From: Cytophagales bacterium
GTDB taxonomy: Bacteria > Bacteroidota > Bacteroidia > Cytophagales > Cyclobacteriaceae
Length of the DNA stretch: 58,323 nt
Direction: 5' to 3'
Assembly: GCA_020402945.1 (NCBI GenBank)
Contig: JADBYQ010000090.1
Location: 1-58,323 of the forward strand
Both the position numbers and the translations under genes were made by a program. The first letter of the stretch is position 1. Each line of letters opens with the position of its first letter. Below the pieces are notes generated by a model. The model saw only the letters and a list, made by a program, of their open reading frames with translations. It made no database searches and was not told where the DNA came from. This document shows positions 14,306 to 24,378 of this stretch, piece by piece.

Positions 14306-16882
14306 ATGCGTTTCCTTTTTGTTTTTCTATCGCTCTTTTTAACAAGTCTGAGTTCAGCACAAACGGCACTCAAGAAGGCAGAAAACCATATGGAGAAAGG
14401 CAAGTGGTTTGAGGCAAAGGAGTTGTTAAAAAAAGTTGCGAAGAAAGACAGTGCCAGCGCAGAGCTATCTGTGGCATGGGCTCGTTGGTTTTTTAGTAAA
14501 ACCAATCCGAGCTATCAAATAGACTCCGCGTATCATTACTGTCAGCAGGCATTTCGACTATTGGTTCAACTTGAAGGACGATCTAAGTATCGCCTCGCGC
14601 GCCTTGGACTCGATAGCGCATCGCTTCTTTCTTTTAGTGAAAAGATCGACAGTACAGCCTTTGCTGACGTGAAGGAAGTGAACACAGAAAGAGGTTACGA
14701 ATCATTTGTTCAACGATTTCCTGGTTCCAAACTTCGCGCCACGGCAATTGAATTACGGGATGAAGTCGGCTTTTTAGAAGCACTAAAAGTAAATACCTAT
14801 CAAAGTTTTGAACGATATATCAGGCTATACCCGACATCGCAACGGGTCATTGAAGCCAGGAATAGATTTGACAAATTGCTTTTTGAATCGAAGACGAAAG
14901 ACCGAAAATTAAAAAGCTATGTTTCGTTCGTTCGCGAGTTTCCAACTAGCCCCTTTCGCGATTTGGCGGATCAACAAATCTTTGAAATTGCAACAGCTCG
15001 TGGAGACACTTCTTCGTTTATTCAATTCGTCCAGGAATTTCCGGCCAACAATTGGAAGCCAGCCGCCATCGATTGGCTTTTCCACTTTTATATTGATTAT
15101 GAAAGGAAAATCCCTCACCGATTCCTAAATGACTCGCTTCGAAAAGTTATCCTACTAAACGAAAGTTATTGGGCGCCAATTCTCGACAAAGGAAAATTTG
15201 GGTTTATAAATTCAAGTGGAGACATAGCATTTGCGCCTAGATTTGAAACTATTGAAGAACGTTACCTGTGCGGAAGTATTTTTGATGATGTGCTGTTTAC
15301 TAATGAGGGATTGATCAGTCGAAATGGAAGGTTGATTTTTGCGCACAGTTCTATTCAAAAATCATTGGGCTTTGGGTTTTATAAAGTTGGCGACAGCACT
15401 TGTATTAAAGTGATTCACAAATCAGGGCGGTGGGTGGTCAAAGATTGTGTGCAGGAAGTCAAATTGTTGGGTGCTCATTTCTTTGCAGTGAAACAAAACG
15501 GGCGATGGAAACTAGTAACATTAACAGGGCGGCAGCTTTTGGGGGAGAACACATGGGATGCGATTGATAGGGTAGAGGGTGTGTTTGTCTTTTCTAGATT
15601 GGGCAAAAAGATAGTCTTGGACCTCACATCAATCGAATCATCCGCAGACGGAAATCTCGTTTCGGAGGAATTGGTTTTTGATGAAGTAAGTAGGGTAGCG
15701 GTTGATCGATTGCTTGTTCGCAATGGGTCGCTGGAGGGATTGATCAATTCAAAGCTTGAGTTTGTCGTACCCTTCGGGCGCCAGACACTTAGCCTACGTC
15801 CTTTTGGATTAGTTAGAAAGGTGAACGATCAATATTCCATGGCGGATCTGGCCGAAGAGCTGGAAGGAAAATGGTGGGACAATATTTTTTTCTCTAAGCA
15901 GTGGTTGTTACTAAAACGGGGACTGTCACGCCAATTATTTGATTTGAATAGTAAAAGAATCGTTGAAAACTCAGACAGTTGCTGGTTTGCAGGAGGATTG
16001 GCCTTCGCCAAACAGAAGGATTCAGTTCGGGTTCATATCAACTCGCTTAGAACACTTACCTTTTCAAATGAGAATCGAGTACATTTTGTCAAATCACGAG
16101 ATTCAGTTCGGTACTTTTACACGGAATCGAAACTAAAAAAAACAGTATACGATATCGCTACAGGCCAGCGGCTGTTTACAAATGAGTTTGAAATCATAGA
16201 GTCGTTCGGTGAAGAGATTTTTTTGATTTCACGGAATGGAAAGCGAGGCCTTATTGCTAAAACTGGTACACTAGTGTTGCCAGTTGAGTATGAGGCGCTT
16301 GTTCAATTGAACGATGACTATTGGTCTATTTATAAAGACAAGAAATTTGGTTTGTTCGATTGGAAAAGAAGCAGACTTGTAAAACCTGTTTATAGTCGGA
16401 ATATTAGCATGCTAAATAGCGAAGTGCTAATCGTTTTTAAAGACGAGCACTTTGGATTGACCAGTTGGAATGGCAAGGCACTCACTGCATTTGAATTTGA
16501 CGAGATGCTGCCTTGGACGGGCGATTTGGTTTGGGTCAGAAAGAATGCACAATGGAGCTTGTTAGACGTTCGATCGGGCAAGGTAGAAATAGACCGCGTT
16601 AAGGATTTTGCCACAATTTCAGATACATCAACTGAGAAGTGCATGCTGATCCGAAGAGAAAACCTCTATGGGGTAATAAGTTCTGAAAGAGGGATTATCA
16701 TACCTACTGCGTTTAATGGAATCAATAATGTAGGAACGGACGAGAATCCTCTTTATTTTACGAGAAAGGATGTGAAGGAAGCGCAAATACAGGTTGTAAT
16801 TTATTACGACCAATTCGGTAAACTGATACGCAAACAGGTGTATGAAGAAACCGAATTTGAAAAAATTGTATGTGAAGATTAA
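14306..16882 (+). CDS. Secreted WG-repeat protein with TPR-like N-terminal half
   Basis: 858 residues from the ATG at 14306. The frame stays open upstream through the tRNA gene, but the start at 14306 begins a clean signal peptide (FLFVFLSLFLTSLSSAQ). Residues about 20-330 are helical with a recurring F..FPxSxxRxxA pattern (FVQRFPGSKLRATAIELRDE, FVREFPTSPFRDLADQ, FVQEFPANNW), like outer-membrane TPR proteins. From about 345 on, WG-type beta repeats follow: DKGKFGFINSSGDIAFAP, NGKRGLIAKTGTLVLPVEY, DKKFGLFDWKRSRLVKPVY. WG repeats probably form a beta-propeller or solenoid for binding; the ligand is unknown. There is no operon partner. Confidence 0.85.
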   Translation: MRFLFVFLSLFLTSLSSAQTALKKAENHMEKGKWFEAKELLKKVAKKDSASAELSVAWARWFFSKTNPSYQIDSAYHYCQQAFRLLVQLEGRSKYRLARLGLDSASLLSFSEKIDSTAFADVKEVNTERGYESFVQRFPGSKLRATAIELRDEVGFLEALKVNTYQSFERYIRLYPTSQRVIEARNRFDKLLFESKTKDRKLKSYVSFVREFPTSPFRDLADQQIFEIATARGDTSSFIQFVQEFPANNWKPAAIDWLFHFYIDYERKIPHRFLNDSLRKVILLNESYWAPILDKGKFGFINSSGDIAFAPRFETIEERYLCGSIFDDVLFTNEGLISRNGRLIFAHSSIQKSLGFGFYKVGDSTCIKVIHKSGRWVVKDCVQEVKLLGAHFFAVKQNGRWKLVTLTGRQLLGENTWDAIDRVEGVFVFSRLGKKIVLDLTSIESSADGNLVSEELVFDEVSRVAVDRLLVRNGSLEGLINSKLEFVVPFGRQTLSLRPFGLVRKVNDQYSMADLAEELEGKWWDNIFFSKQWLLLKRGLSRQLFDLNSKRIVENSDSCWFAGGLAFAKQKDSVRVHINSLRTLTFSNENRVHFVKSRDSVRYFYTESKLKKTVYDIATGQRLFTNEFEIIESFGEEIFLISRNGKRGLIAKTGTLVLPVEYEALVQLNDDYWSIYKDKKFGLFDWKRSRLVKPVYSRNISMLNSEVLIVFKDEHFGLTSWNGKALTAFEFDEMLPWTGDLVWVRKNAQWSLLDVRSGKVEIDRVKDFATISDTSTEKCMLIRRENLYGVISSERGIIIPTAFNGINNVGTDENPLYFTRKDVKEAQIQVVIYYDQFGKLIRKQVYEETEFEKIVCED

Positions 16883-16997
16883 CAAGCAATATTTTGATAA
16901 CACTGACCTGCAAACTTTTATGAAGTTTTGGATTAACTTGGCGCAGTTCGAGAGTTGAATTGACCGATTGATATTTCGTCAAATGGAATTAAACAGT

Positions 16998-18635
16998 ATG
17001 AAAAAAATTCTTTTGTTAATTTTTATTAGTCGCTCGCTATTAAGCTATTCGCAAGAGACAAAGCCCAAGTTAGTTGTTGGGATTGTGGTGGATCAAATGC
17101 GCCAGGAATATTTGTATCGCTTTGAAAGTAAGTTTGGTGAAGGTGGTTTTAAGCGTTTGGCGGGAAAGGGATTTATGCTTACCAACGCACACTACAATTA
17201 TGTTCCTACCTATACAGGGCCTGGGCATGCATCTGTATATTCCGGAACAACACCCTCTGTCCATGGCATTATTGGAAATGATTGGTGGGACAAGGGCCTA
17301 AAGAAACAAGTGAATTGTGTGGAGGACGATCGTCAAAAGCCGGTTGGAAACCCGGAAGGAAATGGCGATGTATCGCCATGGCGAATGTTATCATCGACTA
17401 TTACGGATGAATTGAAAATATCTTCTCAGAAAAGGTCGAAAGTCATTGGTATTTCGGTGAAAGATCGAGGAGCTGTGCTTCCGGCCGGCCATATGGCAGA
17501 TGGTGCTTACTGGTATGACGGCAAATCGGGCATGTTTATTACGAGTACCTATTACAAGAACACATTGCCACAGTGGGTCGAAACATTTAACGGATTAAAG
17601 TTGGCAGATTCCTATCTCAACCAAACATGGAATACCGTATTGCCGATCACGCAGTATACTGAAAGTAGTCAAGATGAATCACCTTATGAAAGAAAATTGC
17701 AAGGCAAGGAAAAGCCGGTGTTCCCTTACAACTTAAAGGAGCTGAGAAAGACAAATGGTGATTTCGACTTGCTCGCGGCTACTCCTTTTGGCGATGATTT
17801 GTTGACTGAGTTTGCAAAGTCAACGATAGCCGGTGAGCAAATGGGCAAAGATTCGGATGCCGATTTTCTGGCCATCTCTTATTCTTGCCCGGATCTAATT
17901 GGTCATGCAATGGGTCCTAATTCAATCGAGATACAAGACGCGTATATAAGACTGGATAAGAACATAGAAGACTTGTTGAAAACCCTTGATAAAGAAGTGG
18001 GTGAAAATAATTATGTGGTTTTCCTCACGGCAGATCATGCAGTGGCTGAGGTGCCGCAGTCCTTAAAAGATAATCGAATTCCCGCTGGAAATTTTGCGGT
18101 GTCATCGCTGGAAGTTAATCTGAATGATTTTTTACAAAAATATTTTCCCGGAAAGAAGATCATTGAAAAAATAAGCAATGATCAGATTTTTCTAAATCAG
18201 GATTTGTTTGCTGGCGACCCAAAAAGCGCTGGCATTGATTTGTTAATTGCCACCGAACTTATCACTAACTATCTTCAATCGGTTGAAGGTGTAGCCCAGG
18301 TTTTTTCAAAAGCAGTTCTGAAGCAAGGAGCCTACAATGAAACAGGAATTAAAGGGATGATGGTGCGCGGATACAATTTCAAACGAAGTGGAGACATTGC
18401 TTACCAACTCGAACCAAGTTGGATTAGTGGAGGTGACGCACAGGGTACTACACACGGCTCTGCTTACAGCTACGACACGCACGTGCCCATTTTATTTTAT
18501 GGCAAGGGAATTAAGCAAGGTGCTTCGTCTTCTTATCACGCAATTACTGATATCGCACCTACTTTATCAGTGCTGCTAAAGATCAAATTTCCAAGTGGTT
18601 GTGCTGGACAGCCTATTAGTGAAATACTGGATTAA
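16998..18635 (+). CDS. pafA: PafA-type alkaline phosphatase
   Basis: 545 residues from the ATG at 16998, which starts the signal peptide (LLLIFISRSLLSYSQ). It resembles the Chryseobacterium/Flavobacterium PafA periplasmic phosphomonoesterase. The zinc ligand Asp is in VGIVVDQMRQEY, the catalytic threonine lies in PTYTGPGHASVYSGTTPS (about residue 73), followed by Asn in GNDWWD. The Lys/Arg pair that marks PafA is in SVKDRGAVLPAGH, and later metal ligands are in TADHAVAEVP and GTTHGSAYSYD. It hydrolyses phosphate esters outside the cytoplasm and is calcium-independent in studied relatives. The neighbour at 18680 is convergent, 44 bp away. Confidence 0.9.
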   Translation: MKKILLLIFISRSLLSYSQETKPKLVVGIVVDQMRQEYLYRFESKFGEGGFKRLAGKGFMLTNAHYNYVPTYTGPGHASVYSGTTPSVHGIIGNDWWDKGLKKQVNCVEDDRQKPVGNPEGNGDVSPWRMLSSTITDELKISSQKRSKVIGISVKDRGAVLPAGHMADGAYWYDGKSGMFITSTYYKNTLPQWVETFNGLKLADSYLNQTWNTVLPITQYTESSQDESPYERKLQGKEKPVFPYNLKELRKTNGDFDLLAATPFGDDLLTEFAKSTIAGEQMGKDSDADFLAISYSCPDLIGHAMGPNSIEIQDAYIRLDKNIEDLLKTLDKEVGENNYVVFLTADHAVAEVPQSLKDNRIPAGNFAVSSLEVNLNDFLQKYFPGKKIIEKISNDQIFLNQDLFAGDPKSAGIDLLIATELITNYLQSVEGVAQVFSKAVLKQGAYNETGIKGMMVRGYNFKRSGDIAYQLEPSWISGGDAQGTTHGSAYSYDTHVPILFYGKGIKQGASSSYHAITDIAPTLSVLLKIKFPSGCAGQPISEILD

Positions 18636-18679
18636 GGAATTCAAAAATTGACGAGCGAAAGTTCTTGAAACTTGAATCT

Positions 18680-20053
18680 CTAACTTCCAAACACTCCGAA
18701 CATATTTAGAATAACGAGCCCAATGATAATTGGACAAATGAACCGCACCATAAAAAGCCAAATTTTATAGGGGGCTATTCCAAGAATACTTCCTGTCTTA
18801 AAAGAAGGCATACCTTGTTCTATTTCATCTACCAATAGTTCGGTTTTTATGAACCATCCGGTGAATAGGCACGTAGACATCACTACCACCATCATTAACA
18901 GACTTCCGAATAAATAATCGAAGATGTCCATAAAACTGGTCTTGATTACTCCAAGAAAATTCACTTGCATGATGGATAGACTCTCAACTGCACCTGTCGA
19001 AAGAGCTGAGGGAATTCCAAAAATAAATGCAGCGATAGCAACCGTCCAGGCGGCTTTTTTTCGACTCCATTTTTTCTGATCCATGTAATAAGCAGAGGGA
19101 GCCTCCAACATTGAAATGGTGGACGTAATGGCCGCAAAGAAAAGCAACAGAAAAAACAATGCCCCGGCAATATTACCAAGTGGCATCTGTTGGAATACAT
19201 TTGACAAAACAGTAAACACAAGCGTTGGACCCTCTGCAGGTGATTGATTGAAAGCAAAAACGGCAGGGAAAACCATAAAGCCTGCCAACAATGCTACGGA
19301 AGTATCCATCGCTCCTACCCACAGACTGGAGGTCACAATGTTTTGTGTTTTGGGCAGATAAGATCCATACGTAATCATCATCCCCCAACCCACACCTAAC
19401 GAAAAGAATGCTTGCGTTAACGCAGCCAGTACAATGTGTCCGTTGATTTTCGAGAAGTCAGGCACAAGGTAATATTCAATTCCTTTGCCCGCCCCTGGCA
19501 ACGTTACACTTCGAATGATCACAACGATCAACAAAACGAAAAGCAGGGGCATCATTATTTTTGTCGCTTTCTCAATACCACCAGACACCCCACCCAACAC
19601 AATAAACGCAGTCATTAGAATAACAGCTGCACCTAGTGGCACTACGATGGCAGGGTTGGCAATGAATTCTGAGAAAGTTGTTTTTATTGAAAAAAGCGAT
19701 GTGAAAATATAACCGACTGTCCAACCTGCGATAGTACTGTAATAGCTGAGCACTACGAACGTAACGATTAGGGGAAGCACTCCAACAAGAAGTACCCAAA
19801 CCTTATTACCACTTAATTTTTGAACTGCCCCAACCGGATTTTTGCCGGTGAACCTGCCGAGCGCTATTTCATTGATCAGCATAGGTGCCCCCACCAACAC
19901 CACGCAGAATATATAAATCAAAACAAATGCTGCTCCTCCGTGTTCACCCGTTAGGTATGGGAACCTCCAGATATTTCCAAGACCTACAGCCGAGCCGGCT
20001 GCTGCCATAATAAACCCAAACTTAGAACCCCACTGGGCGCGATTTTCTGTCAT
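18680..20053 (-). CDS. Sodium-dependent transporter (NSS/SNF family)
   Basis: 457 residues and about 11-12 membrane helices. The N-terminal signature of LeuT-like neurotransmitter:sodium symporters is clear: SKFGFIMAAAGSAVGLGNIW then RFPYLTGEHGGAAFVLIY. The unwound helix-6 type region (AFFSLGVGWGMMITYGSYL) and the STISMLEAP segment fit the bacterial 11/12-TM branch. It should import an amino acid or related substrate with Na+; the substrate cannot be read from sequence. Confidence 0.92.
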   Translation of the reverse strand: MTENRAQWGSKFGFIMAAAGSAVGLGNIWRFPYLTGEHGGAAFVLIYIFCVVLVGAPMLINEIALGRFTGKNPVGAVQKLSGNKVWVLLVGVLPLIVTFVVLSYYSTIAGWTVGYIFTSLFSIKTTFSEFIANPAIVVPLGAAVILMTAFIVLGGVSGGIEKATKIMMPLLFVLLIVVIIRSVTLPGAGKGIEYYLVPDFSKINGHIVLAALTQAFFSLGVGWGMMITYGSYLPKTQNIVTSSLWVGAMDTSVALLAGFMVFPAVFAFNQSPAEGPTLVFTVLSNVFQQMPLGNIAGALFFLLLFFAAITSTISMLEAPSAYYMDQKKWSRKKAAWTVAIAAFIFGIPSALSTGAVESLSIMQVNFLGVIKTSFMDIFDYLFGSLLMMVVVMSTCLFTGWFIKTELLVDEIEQGMPSFKTGSILGIAPYKIWLFMVRFICPIIIGLVILNMFGVFGS

Positions 20054-20160
20054 ACTAATTGATTAAAGTGCGTGAAGATTAGAAGAATTACAGGAAGTAG
20101 CAAACACAATTCCATGGTCAATGATCTAGGTCGATAGTCCATATACCAAGGACTGTATCG

Positions 20161-21057
20161 TTATAGTCGACTGAGCTGGGCATTTAAGACTTCCAGACCG
20201 TCTATGAAACGATGTGGCTGATAGCCCAATTCTCTTTTTGCCTTGTCAATGATGAAACCAGTTTTAGGTGGCCGGGCTGCAGGTTGCTTGAATTGGGTTG
20301 AATCAGTTTGTTTAATCAATGACTTATCCAGTCCAAAAAAATCGGCCGTTTTAATAGCGATATCATAAGGCGTCATCATCTCATCGCCCGAGATGTTATA
20401 AATGCCTTTCATTTTCTTAGTGGCCGCGAGGTAGCAACCCTGTGCTAAATCTTCTGCCAATGTAGGGGTACGCCATTGGTCGTTTACGACATTAATTGTT
20501 TTTCCCTCTTCCAAGCTTTTCTTCACCCACAGCACGATGTTCGATCGGCTCATGTCGTTGGTGACGCCATAGACCAACACCGTTCGTAAAATGGCCCAGT
20601 CAGTATTGCTTTTTTGAATGGCCACTTCTGCGGCTAATTTGCTTTTGCCGTAAAAAGAAATCGGGTTTGGCTTTGCGGTTTCATCCAGTGGGCCATTTGT
20701 GCCATCAAAAATAAAATCGGTAGATACTTGAACGAGGTGTGTTTTCGTTTGCTCGCAGGCGTGCACAAGATTTTCTACGGCTGTAACATTGTTCAGCCAG
20801 CACTTGTCTTGTTCAGTTTCACATTGATCCACTTGCGTCATCGCAGCCGTGTTGATAACCACATCCGGCTTCGCTTCTTGTATGACCTTGGCTACCTCGC
20901 TACGGTTAGTAATGTCGAGCGGATGAAATTCTCCACGCGGAAGATCAATCACCAGCTTTGACTTTGCAGTTGCGATGAGATGTTCGTTGCGAGTTGAGAT
21001 TAATTCAACCAATTTTTGCCCTAGCAGTCCATTCGAGCCAGTAACAAGAATTCTCAT
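20161..21057 (-). CDS. dTDP-4-dehydrorhamnose reductase-like SDR protein
   Basis: 298 residues. Rossmann start RILVTGSNGLLGQKLVEL, NTAAMTQVDQCE, and a catalytic YxxxK in SFYGKSKLAAE indicate an active extended SDR of the RmlD type (NAD(P)H-dependent reduction of dTDP-4-keto-rhamnose). No other rml genes lie nearby, so it may act on another nucleotide sugar. The start codon overlaps the stop of the peptidylprolyl isomerase gene by 4 bp, so the two are translationally coupled. Confidence 0.85.
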   Translation of the reverse strand: MRILVTGSNGLLGQKLVELISTRNEHLIATAKSKLVIDLPRGEFHPLDITNRSEVAKVIQEAKPDVVINTAAMTQVDQCETEQDKCWLNNVTAVENLVHACEQTKTHLVQVSTDFIFDGTNGPLDETAKPNPISFYGKSKLAAEVAIQKSNTDWAILRTVLVYGVTNDMSRSNIVLWVKKSLEEGKTINVVNDQWRTPTLAEDLAQGCYLAATKKMKGIYNISGDEMMTPYDIAIKTADFFGLDKSLIKQTDSTQFKQPAARPPKTGFIIDKAKRELGYQPHRFIDGLEVLNAQLSRL

Positions 21058-21923
21058 TTTTTTACTTCGGGATAAACGTAACCGTAAAGTTTGGTGATCT
21101 TTTTCTTGGACATTTCTTCCACCGTAACAAACATCCGAATGTCTTCTACCGGCCTTTCACTACTTGTTTGAACCGCAGCTATTTTATCGATCACGTCTAA
21201 CCCTTTGATTACTTTTCCGAATACAGTATAGTCACCATCGAGATGCGCAGCACCGCCCACCGTGGTGTATGCTTTGATCTTCTCAGGAGAGACGTCTTTC
21301 GTTATTTTCATCACTGTTTCTTTTTCAATGCGCGGCACCAATGCAAATACTTTTCTTTTGTAGCCTTCCATATCTCCAGCCATGTACACTTGATTCAACG
21401 AATCAATAAGCGGTTTGTTAGCAGGATTTTGCATCAGCTGGCGAAAGCCCATGTTTAGTTTCATCTGATCGATTCGTAAATCGTCCATGTTTGATTCTGG
21501 TATGATGGTGCCTTGCACAATATAAAATTGACTGCCGCTGGATGCCTTGGTAGGATTTTGTCCATCGCCCAAACGTGCTGCTGACAATGCTCCTTTCTCG
21601 TGAAAGAATTTTGGATTAAATTCTGCGTCAACTGTATATCCTGGTCCGCCATTGCCTAACTGTTCTCCGGGTTTAGCCTTTTTAGAGTTGGGATCTCCAC
21701 CTTGGATCATGAACCCAGCAATTACCCTATGAAACAACAAGCTATCGAAGTAATGTTCTTTTGCTAGTTTGATAAAGTTGGCCTTATGCTTGGGTGTTTC
21801 GTCATATAGCAAAGCGATCATCTCACCCTGATTGGTTTTGATCGTTACTACATAGTCTGATTTTTGTGCGCAACTGGTGGCTAATGTGAAAGCTAGAAAT
21901 AAGAATATGACGGATTTGTTCAT
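21054..21923 (-). CDS. Cyclophilin-type peptidylprolyl isomerase, lipoprotein
   Basis: 289 residues. A lipobox (TLATSCAQ, Cys about residue 18) makes it a lipoprotein. The cyclophilin core shows YDETPKHKANFIKLA, LLFHRVIAGFMIQGGDP, GQNPTKASSGSQFYIVQG and DGDYTVFGKVIKGLDVID. An insert of about 70 residues (about 150-225, rich in Met and Asp/Asn) separates the FYIVQG strand from the VFGKV strand, longer than in E. coli PpiA. It probably assists folding in the periplasm. It is followed by the RmlD-like gene and preceded by holB on the same strand. Confidence 0.9.
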   Translation of the reverse strand: MNKSVIFLFLAFTLATSCAQKSDYVVTIKTNQGEMIALLYDETPKHKANFIKLAKEHYFDSLLFHRVIAGFMIQGGDPNSKKAKPGEQLGNGGPGYTVDAEFNPKFFHEKGALSAARLGDGQNPTKASSGSQFYIVQGTIIPESNMDDLRIDQMKLNMGFRQLMQNPANKPLIDSLNQVYMAGDMEGYKRKVFALVPRIEKETVMKITKDVSPEKIKAYTTVGGAAHLDGDYTVFGKVIKGLDVIDKIAAVQTSSERPVEDIRMFVTVEEMSKKKITKLYGYVYPEVKK

Positions 21924-21995
21924 AGGATTTACCTTGGGTGTTTATTTTTTGCAGCGACAAAAATAGAAAATGCCGCGTTGCTGTCAAACCGTGAT

Positions 21996-23117
21996 TTAAG
22001 GATTGAGTATTTTTGAAATCTGGAGTGATAGGTCAAGAAAAATCATTTTGGCACTTCCATTTCTTTCTAGGTGATAAGAAGCATCTGAGATGAGTTGATT
22101 GGCTTTCTCCACTTTGCTCACGTTCATTACTTTGCCAAAGTCTTGCACAAATTTTACTTCGCTTCCTTTTACACGACTGATTTTAGAAGCGCCCGATAAA
22201 TGAATGAGTGTTTCCCGCATCATCGTGAGACTATACTGTAGGAAATTTCGTTGGCCTAACTTATCGCGTTCATTAAACTCCTCCATTTGTTCTACCATCT
22301 TGCCATAGTCTCGCTTAAAGCAAGATCTCATCCATTCCGAAAATTTCTCTTGAAAGTGATCCTGCTCAAAGTCGATCAGTTTTATTGCCAGATTCAAATC
22401 CCCCTCAGCCAAAGCCACGATTTCTTGTTGACGATTACCGGCTACGCCTTTGGTGGCCAAGTGGTTTTCAATCTCCACGTCATCCAATAGTGGTATTTGT
22501 ACAATTTGTGTGCGTGAAAGAATCGTGGGCAATAATCTTTCGATGGCATTTGTAACGAGAATGAAAAACGTGTCTTTAGGTGGCTCCTCTAAAATTTTGA
22601 GAATGCCGTTGGCAGCAGACGGGTGCATGAATTCGGGCTGCCAGATAATCATGATCTTATACGTACTCTCAAACGGCTTCAGCGTCAACATCTTTACAAT
22701 CTCCCTGCTTTCTTCTCTGGAAATTAGCACTTGCTTATCTTCTCCTCCATAGGCGCCAATCCAATCACCCAAATCACCAAAAGGTTGTTCAATGAGAAAG
22801 CTCCGCCATGTTTTTAAAATCTCTGCTTTGAATCGATCTTCGTCTTTATCTCCTTTTACATTGCCAAGCGGAAAAACGAAATTTGTATCAGGGTGAATAA
22901 ATTTCAGACTCTTTGAGCATGCCGCACAAGTTCCGCACGCATCGGTGAGTCCTTTGTTTTGGCAATGTAAGTATGTTGCATAGGCAAGAGCTAACGTTAA
23001 ATTGAGAGAACCAGGTTTGCCGGCAAATAGTTGAGCGTGTGCTACGTGATTAGCTTGCACTGCATCAATCAGTTTCTTTTTAATCTCAGTAAGTCCTGGT
23101 ATGGCAGAGAAGGTCAT
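21996..23117 (-). CDS. holB: DNA polymerase III delta' subunit
   Basis: 373 residues. AAA+ clamp-loader fold with the zinc-binding four-cysteine module in HCQNKGLTDACGTCAACSKS (about residues 50-70), the sensor-like EEPPKDTFFILVTN and SRTQIVQIP segments, and a C-terminal collar domain. The Walker A is degenerate, as expected for delta', which does not hydrolyse ATP. It lies 12 bp after the upstream nucleotidyltransferase gene. Confidence 0.88.
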   Translation of the reverse strand: MTFSAIPGLTEIKKKLIDAVQANHVAHAQLFAGKPGSLNLTLALAYATYLHCQNKGLTDACGTCAACSKSLKFIHPDTNFVFPLGNVKGDKDEDRFKAEILKTWRSFLIEQPFGDLGDWIGAYGGEDKQVLISREESREIVKMLTLKPFESTYKIMIIWQPEFMHPSAANGILKILEEPPKDTFFILVTNAIERLLPTILSRTQIVQIPLLDDVEIENHLATKGVAGNRQQEIVALAEGDLNLAIKLIDFEQDHFQEKFSEWMRSCFKRDYGKMVEQMEEFNERDKLGQRNFLQYSLTMMRETLIHLSGASKISRVKGSEVKFVQDFGKVMNVSKVEKANQLISDASYHLERNGSAKMIFLDLSLQISKILNP

Positions 23118-23129
23118 GAGTACATCTGA

Positions 23130-24320
23130 TCATTTCGTTTTTTCCCATACCCGCTCCGAAGCACCGGTTTCGAATACGGTTTTGTAAATCTCTCTATCAA
23201 TCTCAGATAACTGGAGTCCTCTGCGCTCCATCGCTTTGGCTGCGGTGAGCATGGCTTTTTCAAATTGATAGGTGCTAAATCCGGAGGCACCGCCCCATGC
23301 ATAGGAGGGTATGAAGTTTCGGGGGAAGCCATCGCCAAAAATATTCGCGCTGACGCCCGTCACCGTGCCTGTATTGAACATAGTATTGATTCCACACTTG
23401 GTGTGATCGGCCATCATCAACCCGCAAAACATTAAGCCGGTATCTACAAATCCACCCTTAGGGTAATTCCAGATTTTCACATTCTCATAATTGTTCTTCA
23501 GGTTAGAAGTGTTGCTATCTGCACCGAAGTTGCACCACTCACCAATCACGGAACATCCCAGGAAGCCATCGTGGGCTTTACTACTATATCCAAAGAAAAC
23601 GCAGGCACTCACTTCACCTCCCACTTTGCACCCGGGGCCGATTGACACATTGCCACGCATCTTTCCGCCCATGTTGACCACTGAACCTTCAGCCAATGCA
23701 AATGGCCCGCGAATCATAGCACCTTCTTGTACTTGTGCATTTTTGCCGATGTAAATTGGGCCATTCTCTGCATTTAAAATGGCCGAGTGAATAACCGCAC
23801 CATGTTCTATGAAAATGTTTTCCTCTGCGTATGTATGGGTATGTTTGTCCTTTATTCCAATCGACTTTCTGCCTGTTGTGATCAATTCAAAATCAGCGCG
23901 GAGTTGAGCCCCGTTGTGCTGAAATATTTTCCAAACCTGATCGATCAATGTAATCGCTGAGGGATATTCTGTTACTTTTCCAACTATCACTTCCGGCACT
24001 TCATCGTCTGGGGTGCGCACCGCTAGAATCATTGCTTCTTTTACGATGGCATCGCCCAATGCCAATTGATTAATGGCTGCCACCAAACCTGCATCGGGGC
24101 AAAGGGCTCCGTTGATCCACAAATTGTCACTTGTGTGGGTGAGTAAAAACTTCTTCGATAAGTAGACTTCTGTAGAAAACGAGACCTTGGTAGCAAAATA
24201 CTTCTCCCATTTCTCTGCAATTGTAAGGATACCTGTACGAATGGCAGCTACTGGTCGGGTAAAAGTAAAGGGCAGTAAATTTTGACGAATGGTAGGATTG
24301 TCAAAAAGAATCAGGTTCAT
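23130..24320 (-). CDS. GlmU-like sugar nucleotidyltransferase (Bacteroidota alternative type)
   Basis: 396 residues. The N-terminal nucleotidyltransferase-like part begins NLILFDNPTIRQNLLPFTFT and RPVAAIRTGI, typical of the alternative bacterial GlmU group. The C-terminal half (about 165-370) is a left-handed beta-helix of hexapeptide repeats (IYIGKNAQVQEGAMIRGPFA, NMGGKMRGNVSIGPGCKVGG). It would make UDP-GlcNAc or a related nucleotide sugar for peptidoglycan and LPS precursors. First gene of the minus-strand run glmU-like, holB, ppi, rmlD-like. Confidence 0.85.
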   Translation of the reverse strand: MNLILFDNPTIRQNLLPFTFTRPVAAIRTGILTIAEKWEKYFATKVSFSTEVYLSKKFLLTHTSDNLWINGALCPDAGLVAAINQLALGDAIVKEAMILAVRTPDDEVPEVIVGKVTEYPSAITLIDQVWKIFQHNGAQLRADFELITTGRKSIGIKDKHTHTYAEENIFIEHGAVIHSAILNAENGPIYIGKNAQVQEGAMIRGPFALAEGSVVNMGGKMRGNVSIGPGCKVGGEVSACVFFGYSSKAHDGFLGCSVIGEWCNFGADSNTSNLKNNYENVKIWNYPKGGFVDTGLMFCGLMMADHTKCGINTMFNTGTVTGVSANIFGDGFPRNFIPSYAWGGASGFSTYQFEKAMLTAAKAMERRGLQLSEIDREIYKTVFETGASERVWEKTK

Positions 24321-24378
24321 CGTGCGAAGTTAAAAGAAAAAAGAAGTTTTGCTGTGCTGGAGTAAGCGCATTAAATCG